The notes beneath the pieces were generated by a model. It did no database searches. It had not been told where the DNA came from and saw only the letters and a program-made list of their open reading frames with translations. A DNA stretch of 64,000 nucleotides, taken from Entomortierella parvispora. Its lineage: Eukaryota; Mortierellomycota; Mortierellomycetes; Mortierellales; Mortierellaceae. How positions within the stretch are numbered: the first letter of the stretch is position 1; each line of letters opens with the position of its first letter. This document shows positions 22,070 to 33,900 of the stretch, in pieces. Position numbers and translations under genes: made by a program. The stretch covers positions 986,501 to 1,050,500 of the forward strand of contig OY752144.1 of assembly GCA_963573315.1 (NCBI GenBank). The letters are read 5' to 3'.

Positions 22070-25000
22070 ATGGCCAATGGAAAAAACCGCCTCTTCTGGC
22101 TGACCAGCCTTGCCATCTCCTCCATCCCCCTGGCCGTGACATTCTACGGTGTCTATGCAGATCGCAAATGGGTCACCATCCTCTCCTTCACCCTCTTCCT
22201 CATATGCCTCATCCTCTCCACTTGCACCTTTCTCTCATGGAAGACCGTCCGTTTCTCCACCCCTATTATCCTCCAATTCCTCCGGGCCCTCTCCCTTGCA
22301 CTGACTCCTCTGGCCCATGTTCTCCGAGGAATCCCCGTGCTCGGAAAAGTCACCAATGGTTCCATCCGGCTGATCTTTTGGTCCTGGTTCATTATCCTCA
22401 TGTTCTCTGATGTCTTTGTCCGCAAGTTTCTCAAGGCTTTTGTTGGCCTCCACGAGCCCAGCGCTGGTCAGTACTCGTTAGTGAATGCCTGCGATACAAA
22501 CTTTCAACCTTGCGGAGAGTTTGGCAAGGTCCTCGATGAAGAAAAGGTCAGACGCATCGAGGAGGGTGGACGTGACTTTGAACGGGACCACGACTATGAC
22601 GAACGCAAAGTATCGATCAAACCTCGCACTAAGAGCACATACAAGCGAATCAAAGAGCGGCCAAAGTCCATGGATTACAGCTCCTCAAAGTACAAGACGT
22701 CCGGCAAGAATGGATCTGATCTGTCATCCATGACCAGCGCTGACTGGGCCAAGGTGCTCCAGATGGCTAACATTGAAAAGTCACGGTACGGCGATCTGGA
22801 CGGGCAAGGAGCAAGAGATCGCACGCAGGAACGGGATCAGGAACAGGAACGAGAGTTGACCCTTGATCAGGGTAATCACAGGAGTCAATCTACTGGAGCA
22901 GATCGACCTCGGTATTCTCAGCCAATTGCTACAACACTGGCCATGGTCTCAAAGCTAGTATATGAAGACGTCCCTATTATCCGGCATGAGCTGGCGCGGT
23001 CAGGATACGACCTCCACTCGTTTCGTGCGATCGCCTACAAGGTAAAAGTGACACAACCAAAACCCTTCGAATGCCACCAGCAAGAGACAAAAATTGTTGG
23101 ATGCTTGTCTTTGCATACTGAGCTGTGAATTCGAAGCATACCCCTGACTTTTAATGTTTATTTCAGAACACATGTGGCTTTATTGTCCAAAAGGGCCGCA
23201 ACATCGTGTTAGTATTCCGAGGAACGGACCCGCTAAACCTCCAGCATGCTTGGACCGACTTGCAATCGCGCCTCGCACCCATCGAAACCTCGCATGATCC
23301 ACCTCAGCCTCTGGGGAAATGCCACCAAGGAATGTATAATGCGCTCGGAAAATCAGACGACCTTCTTTTACCATCCGAGGAATTGGCGCAGCAGCAACGA
23401 GAATTGAGCAGGCGACGTATCCGGAGGCATAGCAACAGCCTCGACTGGGACGACTTGGAGGTTTATCCACAAACACACGACATTAATCCTGCCTCTACTT
23501 TCCGTTCAGAGGTGTCAAAGGCAGGAACTCTGAACTTGGAGTTATCGAACAAATCCATTTACCAGACATTAGTGACCTCAGTCCGTGCGGCTTACCTTCT
23601 GATCAAGTTTCTTGTCATGGGGCTTTTCACGCACGTTTCAGATCCTGTGGACTACCGATTTGCAGGAGAGGTTAGGGACTTGAGCGCATTTGCTCAGTCT
23701 TGTAGATGGGTCGACGGACTGAGACTCGAACATGCTGAAAAGGAGTTTAGAAAGTTGGCGAAATCTGGCCACTATCCCAATCCAGGATCACGACTTATGA
23801 CTCGCAGCAACAGCCTCGGTAGTTTGTACTCCCAGGATGAGGCGGAAGGGCTAGAAGAGATAGACAGTCCAACCCCAGTCGTCAGACGTAGGCCAAGCAT
23901 ATCTTCCAATGGGTCATTTAAGGCCACGGCAAGGCGATTGTCCATCACACATCAATCCGGGCAAGGTCATCATCGAAGGCGACTCTCCGGAAATGCTTCA
24001 GACAATAAGGACTCCTTCCAGTCTGTTGGCTCTTGGAAGAATATCGGCAACACCATCCTAGACATATACAACAATCAACACCGCAACGAGCGAGACGGAA
24101 ACGTGAAGCGAAAGAAGCTGCGGTTCTATATCTGCGGACACAGTTTAGGAGGAGGGCTTGCTACAATCTTTCTGGCAAAAATGGTGCAATGCGGCTCGCC
24201 TCTTCTGGACATCTTTTCTGGACTTTATACGTAAGTGTCCATAGGTTTTGATATCCCTTCTGGTGACTTTTAATATACGTCTTAACCCTATTGTCATTCA
24301 TCGTATGTAGCTATGGATGTCCAAGAATCGGTGACAAGGACTTCAGTCATGCTTTCGGATCCAAACTTGCTTACAAAATGTTCCATCACGTCCACAACAA
24401 CGACATCTTCGCTCGTGTGCCTTTCTGGGGTGCCTATGAAACGCCGCCAGGGACATTGGTCTTTATTGACTCTGCTCGTACCCTTACACTCTATCCTCCC
24501 GATCCAGTAACGCTGATGCCTGTCCCTGTCCGAGGGATCTCTTTCATGTATTTGTCGGGCATGTTGAACGTACGTGTGATCATGCGAATGCGCAAAGAGT
24601 CATGGCTTCGAGTCCTGGAACGAATCGTGTTGCCATTCTTCTTGAACGATCATTTCCCGGGAGACTATGTCAAAGGACTGGCAGAGGGCAAGATCGAGAT
24701 CGTTGTCCAGGACACTGCACGTTTTGGTGGTGTGGACGAGATTGAGACTGGAAGCCCAACCCAGAGTGGATATTTCTCATTTTTGAGTCGAGGCCACAAG
24801 AAACGAGCTGTGGCGAGTCGAGCTCCTGTAGTGGAACCTGTGATATCCAAGTCTGGAGGCAGGGGCTCGGTTGAAGGAAAGAAGAGAATGTCCTTGGTCG
24901 GAGGTGGCAGTGGCCGAAAAGAGAACGCAGAGCCAATGTCTGCAGACAACGATAGCGGATACGGACCAGGAAACAGGAGCGATGATGTCAATACCACCAA

Positions 25001-25301
25001 GGTCCGTCGCCGGATTGTCAAATATACCTATCATCAAGATGAAGACGACTACAATGGGAAACGCCGTGGCGAGTATTCAATGCAGAGCCCCAAAACTATA
25101 CCCGATAACACAGACGATCAAGAGGGCTCAATGCGGTGGAAGGAGCTCTCGCCAGAGCCAAGCCCTGGGCGGCCCATGTTACGTAAGTCGCGGTCATCCT
25201 CCCTTTCTTGGTCCAGCAGATCACACTTTGGGATGCCGAGGAGGAGGAGTGTTTCTAGACAACGACAGCAATCAAGGAGTGAAATTTCCATGCTGGCTTA
25301 G
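22070..25301 (+). CDS. Membrane-anchored class 3 (alpha/beta-hydrolase) lipase, diacylglycerol-lipase-like layout
   Basis: Predicted serine lipase acting at a membrane. Exons 22070-23041, 23167-24230 and 24311-25301 give 1,008 aa. The N-terminus holds hydrophobic segments (RLFWLTSLAISSIPLAVTFYGVY; TILSFTLFLICLILSTCTFL; RLIFWSWFIILMFSDVFV). The lipase region follows: NTCGFIVQKGRNIVLVFRGT (oxyanion-hole side), the nucleophile elbow ICGHSLGGGLAT with Ser near residue 649, YGCPRIGDKDFS, the Asp region HHVHNNDIFARVPF, and a likely His in LNDHFPGDY. Between the FRGT block and the elbow is an insertion of about 240 residues, mostly basic and Ser-rich, and the C-terminus is disordered and basic. Membrane helices before a class 3 lipase are the arrangement of sn1-diacylglycerol lipases; substrate preference is inference. 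Confidence 0.85.
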
Positions 25302-25471
25302 CATGTTGTACCATAGCCTGCCACAATATACCAGACTTGTATTATGACGATGATGATAGTGATGATGATGTTGGCAATATTATTGTACAGGTGTGGCGGT
25401 CTAATTTTCTATGCTGAATTGTGGTAGTGAGTCTACGTTGAGGGTGACGGGTGAGAATGACTGGGTGGTAT

Positions 25472-26625
25472 TTACTCGTCCTTGGACTTTTTTGACTTCT
25501 TTGGGGGTCTTGAGGTCTCATCTTCCTCAGCTCCACGCTTCTTAGTCTTTTTCTCTTTCTTATCCTTGAGTTCCTTGACCTTCTTCTCCTTGGGCTCTTT
25601 AGTCTTCTTTTCCTTGGGTTCCTTGGCCTTCTTCTCCTTAGATTCCCTGACTTTCTTTTCCTTGGGCTCCTTAGCCTTCTTCTCTTTGGGTTCCTTGGAC
25701 TTCTTTTCCTTGGGTGCCTTGGCCTTCTTTTCCTTCTTTTCCTTTTTTTCCTTCCTCTCCTTCTTCTCCTTCTTGGTAGAGCTAGAAGATGATGCCGACT
25801 TTTCTGCCTTTGCTTCCTTAGCTACTGATCCATCGTCCAGCAAAAGTTCCTTCATGACGCGGCCCAATTTTCCAGGCTGCTCGCCTCTGGCACCCTTCCT
25901 TGCGGTTCTTCCTTCGCATGCCTCAAACAATTCCTTATCTGAGACTTTGATACTGTAATCTTTGTACTCATCTCCCTCTGCGGCCTTGAGGGCATCGTAC
26001 TCGGGTCCAGCCCTGGCCGCAAAGCTTGCTGCACTCGAGGTGAAATCCTTGTTTGTTTTTTTGGCTTCCTCTGTGGCGGCACTGCTGGCAGATGCCTTGA
26101 CAAACCCAAAGAGCCACGAAGGTCCAGCCTTGGCGGCAGGGGCAGGTTTGCTCTCCTCATCCATGGTCGAATCATCTGCGTAGTCGTCTTTGGGGGTCAT
26201 GCTGCTCATAGTAGTGGTGGCAGCCGACCGAGTGGGCCCCGCCGGTCTAGAGGTGGAGATGATGCCCATCTTGGAGACCTGGATATCAGAAGGAGCCTGC
26301 TTCTCTACCTTGACCTCTCCTGATTCGTCCTTGTTGACCTGAATGTTGGAGGCGGATTTGTTGAAGACGTGATCCCACCAGGCAAAGTCCCACTTGTCCA
26401 GTTTGCCACCCAACTGAAAGAAAAGAAAAGGAGAGACAAAAGGTGATTAGAGCGGGTAATTTTGTAAAGAACTACTGAGGTCCGAAGAGGGGAAAGTGGT
26501 CTTACGCCCTTGGTGTCGTTTTTCTTGACGACGGAGATGGACTTTTTGATTCCATCTCTGTTCTTTCCTAGACCATCGCCTTCATTCCAGCCAAACTTGG
26601 CCATTTGCTTTTGGGCGAAAGACAT
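25472..26625 (-). CDS. G-patch nucleolar protein (GPATCH4/Tma23-like)
   Basis: Exons 26506-26625 and 25472-26413 (intron of 92 nt, phase 0) give 353 aa. The first 40 residues are a G-patch: MSFAQKQMAKFGWNEGDGLG, then KNRDGIKKSISVVKKNDTKG, followed after the intron by LGGKLDKWDFAWWDHVFNKSASNI. This is the GPATCH4/Tma23 pattern. G-patches in general bind and stimulate DEAH helicases, and this subgroup is nucleolar and linked to ribosome biogenesis. The C-terminal third is a lysine repeat built on KEPKEKKAKEPKEKK units, encoded by an imperfect repeat at about 25560-25790. The gene is divergent from OXA1 with only 245 bp between start codons, and convergent with the lipase gene across 170 bp. Confidence 0.85.
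25560..25790. repeat. Imperfect repeat encoding the Lys/Glu/Pro tail of the G-patch protein
   Basis: Repeated units of about 24-30 bp on the plus strand around CTTGGGCTCCTTAGCCTTCT. They are coding repeats (KEPKEKKxK) read on the minus strand, not a CRISPR array: there are no unique spacers. Confidence 0.85.
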
Positions 26626-26870
26626 GATGCTGACGATGTGAGGTGGGGAAAGACTATGAGGAGTAAAGGGAAAGAGTGCATGGACGAGAAAAAAAAAAAA
26701 AAAAAGAGGATGGTGTGCACGTGATATATGTTTACTCGATAGATTCGCAGTCACGCCCAGGCCTAAAATGGCCCAAAGGCAGGTTTCTCGAACCCACAAA
26801 ACGAGGTCTTTCGGGAATTGCCTCTCAGGAACCATTTGATCTCCAAGTCTCTTCCATTGCCCGCTTTGCC
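26626..26870. promoter_or_regulatory. Shared bidirectional promoter of the G-patch gene and OXA1
   Basis: Only 245 bp separate the two divergent start codons. A poly(A) run of about 17 lies near 26690. Shared control of a ribosome-biogenesis gene and a mitochondrial insertase is possible but not shown by sequence. Confidence 0.6.
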
Positions 26871-28533
26871 ATGTCGATGCTCCGCCTCTCCCTCGCTCAG
26901 CCCGCCGGCTTGTATGTCTCCTTACCCATTGCTTCATTCCTTGGATTCCCGTCTAGGGGTCCATTTTTTCTTTTTCTTTTGCCATTTCCTGTTCCTGGTC
27001 GTTGACAGCCGTTGACAGCCATGCTAACCTTCTCCCGTTTTATTGCCCATTCCCATTCCTCTTCAGGAAAAGCGCTGTCAGACAAGTACGCTCTTTTAGT
27101 GAACGATAACACTGTGGATCTGTAGAATTTGTAAATAGCAGCAGGACAGCAGGGCTGACAATTCACGTTTCTTTATAGTATGCCACAGGAAAGACCGTCC
27201 TCGGCTTCCGTGCCAGCAGCATGATCCGATCTAACAGTTTGGTTCGCCCCGCCATGATCAAGCAGGTGTGGGCACCTTCCATGGGTGCCGGATTCCACCG
27301 CCATATGTCGACTGAGACCTCCAAAATCACCAACGCTACTATCACACCTCTTCAGGAAGCAGAGCGTCAAGAACCAGTTGTTACTGAGGCAGCGTCGTCT
27401 ATCGACCCCTCGATCTTCCCTTCAGCAGCAGAGGTTATTGAGAATGTCACGGAAGAGACTGTCGCCACCACCACTGCCTCTAGTACATCGGTCCTTTCCG
27501 AGGCTGCTGCTCAGAATGCAGAGTCAATTTCACAAGTGGCGATGAAGTATGGAGACCTCAAGGCAATGGGATTGGTTAACTTTTCGCCCGTTGGAGGATT
27601 GGAGACGATCTTGGAGGCTGTTCACATCTCTACTGGCTTGCCTTGGTGGGCCACGATCGCTGTTACGACCGTGGCTATCCGTACGGCTTTGGTGCCCTTT
27701 ATTGTCAAGTTGCAAGGAAACACTGCTCGTCTCCACAATGTCAAGCCTCAGTTGGATCGCTTGACTGAGAACATGAAGTTGGCCAAGGAGACAAACGACA
27801 CTGCTGCCTTGGCTCGCTTCTCTTCGCAAACTCAGGAGCTCTTTGCAAAGAACGACTGCAACCCCTTGAAGTCATTGATGTTGCCCTTGTTGCAGGCTCC
27901 CGTGATGATCTCGTTTTACTTGGCTTTGAGAGATATGGCTCAGTTGCCCGTCCCTCAGTTCCAGAGTGGAGGTACTGCTTGGTTCACGGATTTGACGATC
28001 GCCGATCCTAACTATGTCTTGCCTGTGGCTTCGTCCCTGGGTTTCTTGGCTATCATGGAGTTGGGAAGTGAGGCCGGCGGTGTTTCACAGCCCAAGGCCA
28101 TGAAGAACGTGATGCGCTTTATGGCTGTTGCTATGGTTCCTTTGACTATGAACTTTCCCTCGGTAAGTGGCCATACTATTGACCTACAGATGTGTCTATC
28201 GGTTCAAACGGCATTACATATCTGACCGAATATCTTTTTGATCGGTTTTATGAATAGGCCATCTTCGTTTACTGGTTGACCTCCAACGTTTTCACAGCAG
28301 GCCAGATCATGTTCTTCAAGACACCAGCTGTTCGCCGGTTCTTCAACATTCCTTCTCTCATTGCTCACCCCAAGCCCAAGACCACTGGAAAGCAAGCCGG
28401 ATTCATGGAGTCTTTCAAGGCCTCCTACGAGGGTGGTCTTGCCGCAAAACAAAAGGAGGTTGCCGTTGCTAAGGATCGGGAGAACAAGATGGCGGCACAA
28501 AAGTTGCGTCGCCAGAACAGAAAGAGAATCTAA
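26871..28533 (+). CDS. OXA1: Mitochondrial inner-membrane insertase Oxa1
   Basis: Oxa1 (YidC/Alb3 family) inserts mitochondrially and nuclear-encoded proteins into the inner membrane. Exons 26871-26911, 27067-27085, 27179-28162 and 28258-28533 give 439 aa. The second exon is only 19 nt (KSAVRQ). The N-terminus is a basic presequence (MSMLRLSLAQPAGL...). The core begins about residue 130 (GLVNFSPVGGLETILEAVH, TGLPWWATIAVTTVAIRTALVP), with the conserved loop (QLDRLTENMKLAKET, LFAKNDCNPLKSLMLPLLQAPVMISFY) and the later helices (ANYVL-type segment DPNYVLPVASSLGFLAIME, AIFVYWLTSNVFT). The C-terminal matrix tail is basic (KLRRQNRKRI), as in ribosome-binding Oxa1 tails. An AATAAA lies at 28598-28603. 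Confidence 0.93.
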
Positions 28534-28597
28534 AGGATATTCATATGAAGAATTTCATTATATTACCATTGCCACCATTATCATAAACCAACTCTGC

Positions 28598-28603
28598 AAT
28601 AAA
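28598..28603 (+). terminator. Candidate polyadenylation signal of OXA1
   Basis: AATAAA 65 bp after the OXA1 stop codon. Confidence 0.4.
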
Positions 28604-30911
28604 ACTGAACATAGACTGTAACATCCAAGTCAGGGGTTAATTTGCTCGCGCGTCGCGCGGATCTAACGCGACAACAAAGCGGATGACTAAAAATGTTTGA
28701 ATGCTCCCAATATGTTTGATAACATACCATGACCGCCGTGGACGGTCTTGGTATCTTGAGTGTTTCTATTATCGGACATAAAACCATTCTGCAAGGTTGC
28801 TACGGAAGAGCCGCCCTCCCTGCCTCGACTGACACAAAGCCCATGGAATAGAGTCCACACGACAACACAGTATAGTCTAACAGACCTGCTTGTCTGACTC
28901 TGAAATGAAGGAAGAAAGGACGGATTCCACGCGTAGCAAGGAATGGAGGGAAGAGAGGAAGCCCTTTGGTTCGTCTTGCTCTCATCTCTCTCAATCTAAT
29001 AGAGTTCACGCCTGTTGCATGAGGGAATCAAGAAACAAGCGCGGAGATAGGGGGTGTCAACAAGGACGGTTAGGGCCGACCGTTAATGCTTTTCTTTCTT
29101 TGTGCTCTTCTTGGGCAAGTGCTCTTATGTATGTTTTGGTTATTTTGTGCGTGTACTGTATGTTGTTTGATGATAGCGCGCACGCTGGGTAGCCCTGTGG
29201 CAACGACAATCGGCATTGGTCAAACAGCCAGGTGGGGGGCGAGAGTGGAACTTGTCACACCCAACACAAGGCCCATCGGAGCAGCACCATTTACGAACAG
29301 TGAGCGCAAGCGAGAGATGTTGCAATGCAGCTCAAAATAACAACAAAACAGTAAAAGTCCACTAGTGTTTGATGTCTGGGCACTCAAACAGTTGCTGTGA
29401 ACAGAGAGGTCGTTTCTCAAGAAGACGAACCGACGCGAGCGAGGGTGCTCTGCTTGGGTGGTTTCTACGATGAGGGGAGGTTAGATAACGTTGACCACAC
29501 AAACAAATTGCATGTCTGTCTGTGTGTGTCTGTTGGCATGTCTATAATAGTCCCTGATGGCCAGAAGGGATAGATGGTCCATCTGTCCGTGAATCGGTGT
29601 TGGCGCGATAGAGCATGCATGGTGGACCATGACTGCAAAAGCAATTGCTCCTGTTCTAATTACCACTTGCCAGTGAGCAAACCTGCTACATCACGCCCAG
29701 GTCCTACCTTGACAAGATGCGGTCCAGCCAACCTGGGGGGTAGGGGTGCCGTGGAGGGTGTCTTTATCTCTTTCTTTTCTTTTTGACTTTTTGTCTTCCC
29801 TCTCACGAACAGACTCACGGTCCCCCTCCCTTCGTCCCCTTCCTCTCTTCTTTGTCTCTTTGTCACGCACAGTTCCTTCATTCATTTATCTTCTCTTTTT
29901 TTTGCTATCCCTCCAACTTTTTTTTTAACGACCCTTGCTTCTCGCATTTCTCAACGCCCTTCCCCCATTCCGCATTCCTTCGTTCGACCTCCTCCCTCAT
30001 CTCCTTGGTTGCAGCATCTCGCTAGCTCCTCTTCTTGCCAGCTCCTCGGTTCCTCGGTTTGTTTAATTATCACCACGCGAACGAGAGGAAAGAGACAAAG
30101 AGAAAAACACGGAGAGAACAGACAGCAGCCATCAATTGAACAGCCCCCGGCGCAATATCAAAGCCATCTCCCTCTCCCCGTCCCCCGTCCTTCCTTGGTT
30201 TTCTGTTCACTCGGGAAACAATGCACCGCAGACATTGGTCAAACCCGATTCTCCTGATCTACTTGCGCCGGCATCTATAAACGTGTCACCCTTCATTCGT
30301 CCTGACACTGCACTCTCGACCCTGTGGCGTCGCAAAAGTTGCTCTCCTTGACTTTTGCACCCTCTTTTTCTCTTCCCTGTTCAACCGAGGCTGTTGCGCC
30401 CTTTCTCTTTCTCTCTCCTCCTTCACCACGGTCCATCCTCTGCCTGCACCCTGGGCTTGTAACTTTTGTTAATCAAGTCGCGTAAGTATCGTGTCCGTGT
30501 CCCCGTCGACCGTGTTCCTGCAGGCACTTGTCGCACTTTTGCTTTTACTGACCCGCATCCCCTGCACTCTCTTTTTTCCCTTTTCTTTCTTTTTTTTTTT
30601 GCTCTCACCTCCATCTCTTCCTCGCTCCTTCACCCTCTTTTAATTCTTTTCGTGCTCTCGCCTACAGTTGCACCTTCTTGCTCTCTATCGGGACACATTC
30701 CTCCGACGCATTTCTATCTTCCTCTCGACTTCCTCTCCTTCCTCTTTTCTCCTCTTTTCACCTCTTTTCTAAGAGCCGAGTACTTGCTGATCCCTCCGGC
30801 AGAGCCCTTGATCTACTCCTCACCCCTCACTTCACACCATCACCTTTCACCATTTTCTCTTTAAAAAAGAAAAAGACAAAGGGGTTGCAAGGCATCGCTG
30901 GCGGAAGCACT
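28604..30911. promoter_or_regulatory. Gap of 2.3 kb between OXA1 and the tandem-START gene
   Basis: No gene recognised. A CpG-rich near-palindrome (about 28648-28662, CGCGCGTCGCGCG) lies early in the gap. From about 29740 to 30880 the plus strand is strongly CT-rich and runs into the start codon at 30912, so it is best read as promoter and long leader of the START gene. An intron in the leader is possible: a GTAAG-type donor lies at 30482 (CGCGTAAGTATCG) and T-rich acceptor-like sequence follows. Confidence 0.45.
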
Positions 30912-33900
30912 ATGCCTGGCCTCAACCCCGACCTCCTCGGCGACGACATGCAGTGGATGGAGCAACACCATAAGAAGACCGCCAACGGGAGTCAACTCCA
31001 CCTCCAGAGTCCGCCCCCACTCCCCGTACCCACCCTTTTAACGACTCAACATCAACACCACCCTCCTAGCAGTAGTGGTCATACCCAGCATCAAAAACAA
31101 CAACAATCCCATTCTCAAAAAGCACCGATGACAACGGCGGCAACAACTTCAGTAGCGGCGGCAGTATTGTCATCATCTGCGTTTGAATACCCACAGAGTG
31201 GTGATGAATCAGATAACCATCACCTGCGGATGGAGCACCTTCGGTCACAGTTCTATACGCCTGATCCCCAAAAACGCACCAAGCAGTATCATCTTGAGCA
31301 AGCTGTCCAGGCTATTGAGCTTCTCAAGACGGCATCCAAGACCAATGAATGGAAAAAGGTGGACAAGCACAAATCGGGCTGCATGGTCTACCAGTCCACC
31401 ACAGCAGCCACGAACCCTCATCACGGCGATAACAAATACCCAGCCTTCAAGGGAGAACATGTCATTCGCGGCTTCCGGGCCCAGGATGTATACTCGATCG
31501 TCAGTGTCCGGAAACTCTGGGAGTAAGTCTAATGAGGAACCCAGACTTTGGGATGAAGTTTTTTTTTAGAGTGGGTTGTGTCCTTTGCTTATGAAAAATC
31601 GGGAGTACAGTGATGATGGGGTGTGCGGGGTTCTGGGGAGTATTTCTTGGACCTTTGGCTTTGTCGCTCGTTATCGTTGTTTGAAGCCAAGCCAAGTCCA
31701 ATCCATTGGTTCACCATACTCCCTTTTTGTCCAGCGGCGAGAAGTGGTGAGAGTGGAGGTGGCCTGCACAATCTGTCGTTCTCTCTCCTGGAAATTCAAA
31801 GGATATCAGAAGGAGGGTGGGGGGTGGGGTTGGCTGCCTTCCCAGAGAGGAGGCGGATTCGATTCTTTGAGAGCCGCCTGGTCCATGTGGACCCGAAGTT
31901 TGGTTATCGGGGAGAGACGCGACAACTAGGAGATTCTACCCCAGCCAAGCCCTCCCCTCTTTTTATCTCCTTCTCTCGCTCTCACTCTTCTCCTTCTCCT
32001 TCTCCCTCTCCTTTTCCCTCTTTCTCGCGGTGATTCCATGATTCTGGGTTAGTGCACGGATCGGCAGTGAGAGAAAGAGGAAAAAAGGGGGTACAGAAGA
32101 CTGAACCAAGGGAAACAAGAAGGATCGACCCTGAACCCTTCTGTTACAGATGCTGCGTCTTTGGCGTTGGGATCACAGCGTTCAACAACAGCATTCGATA
32201 CTCAAGGGCAGGCAAGCAAGGCATCATAGCAACGTGCGTGCACCGACAACTAACCAAAAACAATTTGCCCTCTCTTTTTGTAGCGATTGGTATGATGAGC
32301 TCAGCTGTGTCGAGAAGTACGACGATGCCACATCACTTCTCTACATGGTGATGAAGGGCACCCTGTCCTCCAAGTAAGTTGACTATCCCCTTCTCCTGCT
32401 TCCAATTCCTATCCTTGAAAAGAATGCCACCTTTCCATTTTCGATTTTCTCCTTGACAAGATTCCGTCTTACTATCCTCAATTGTTCTATCGCTCCTCCC
32501 CTGTCCAAAAGGCACTCACCTCGATTTTTTTAACGCCATCCTTGCACCTTCTCCCTGATCCGTCTGTGATTACTGCTTTTTCCAACATTTTACCCTCTTC
32601 CCGCCTGCATTTCTGTCAAACTAATGTTCACTACCCTTCTAAATTCCTACCCTCTCTCCTTTTACCCTTCCCTGTGCTCCTTAGAACTCGCGATGTTGCC
32701 ATGGTTGAAAGAGTCGAGGTTGAAAAGGATGGAACGATATATTGTGCAGCGTGTTCAGTAGAGTCCAACAAGATTCCGAGAATATCGGGTAAAGTAAGGG
32801 CGGATATCTTTGTCGCAGGCTGGATCATCCAGCCCCTACCATCGAACCCGCCCATTACCAAAATCACGTATTTGATCCAGACTGATCTCCTGAGCCGTCT
32901 GCCGCGGTTCATTGCCAAGCGGTCGCTGGCTAAGCGCGCGCTGGTAATTACGACTGTCGAGACGTATTTGAGAAAGAATGGCGTGACATCATCTCTGGGG
33001 GCTGGCCCCGTGTCTGCAGCTTCAAATCGTCCCCGCAGTATGAGCGAGCCCCTCAAAATGGATAGGCAACTGTTACCACCAGACTCGTCTGAAGAGGATC
33101 TGTCTTCTGGATCTGCGTTCCTGTCACCGATGGGTCCTCTCCAATCCAAGGACAGTCTACATCGATACGATCCCGCTGTGGATTCGACCGAGGAAGATGA
33201 TGAACGGAGTCCGGCCAGTCGCCGACGCCCAGCACAAACAAAGGCTCAGCAGAGTACGACCACTTTTACTTCAACACTTCCCCGGGACTCGCTCCTGTCC
33301 TCAAAATCGTTGTTCAGCCAAGAGTTCTTGGATAGCAATTCATTTATGAGCGACACTGCGCTATTTGGCGATTCACTCTTCGGCAAGGGTGGAATCTTTG
33401 AAAGCAAGCGCAGTAAAGAAGAGACAGTAGCCAAAGTGGCTTCCTCCGCGGCCTCCTCCCACACCCAGGCTGCTTCCACGACAACCTTGGATTCACGTAC
33501 AACATTCTCATCGACGCGGCAGCAATATACACCAGCCCATCACCCTTCCGAACGAACGCGTCCAGTCATATCTCGCCCCCAAGCAGAGAAGCGAGTCTCG
33601 ATCCCAGTGGTCCAGCCGAAGTCTGAGGCGAGAGTGGTAAACAACAATAACAACAACATCATGCAAGCTGCTGGCAGCCAACATCATACTCTCAGCCCTG
33701 TCCCCGAGCCCAACAAGGACAGGACGATTCCTATCCCGACTCTTGCAACCCCACCACTGACGCCCACGGCCTCCATTGACGGCAAGGATGCAACCTCGGA
33801 CTCGGATGCGGCCGCGTCCCCTCAAAAACCGTACAAGCTCTCGATGAGCAACAGCAGCTCCACGACGAGCAAGTCGACCATGAAGGAATCATCCTCGATC

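Noticed and set aside
25560-25790. Regular repeats that might suggest a CRISPR array
   Set aside because: Units are contiguous and in coding frame, with no unique spacers, in a eukaryotic gene.
25482-25958. Plus-strand frame of repeated FFSLGSLAFF-type units
   Set aside because: Antisense reading of the Lys/Glu repeat of the G-patch gene.
28604-29700. Possible tRNA or small RNA genes in the OXA1-START gap
   Set aside because: No cloverleaf with A and B boxes was found by eye; a covariance-model search would be needed to exclude it.
31523-32283. Frames within the 761-nt gap of the tandem-START gene
   Set aside because: The gap behaves as an intron: GTAAGT donor, TTTTTGTAG acceptor, and the START domain continues in phase across it.
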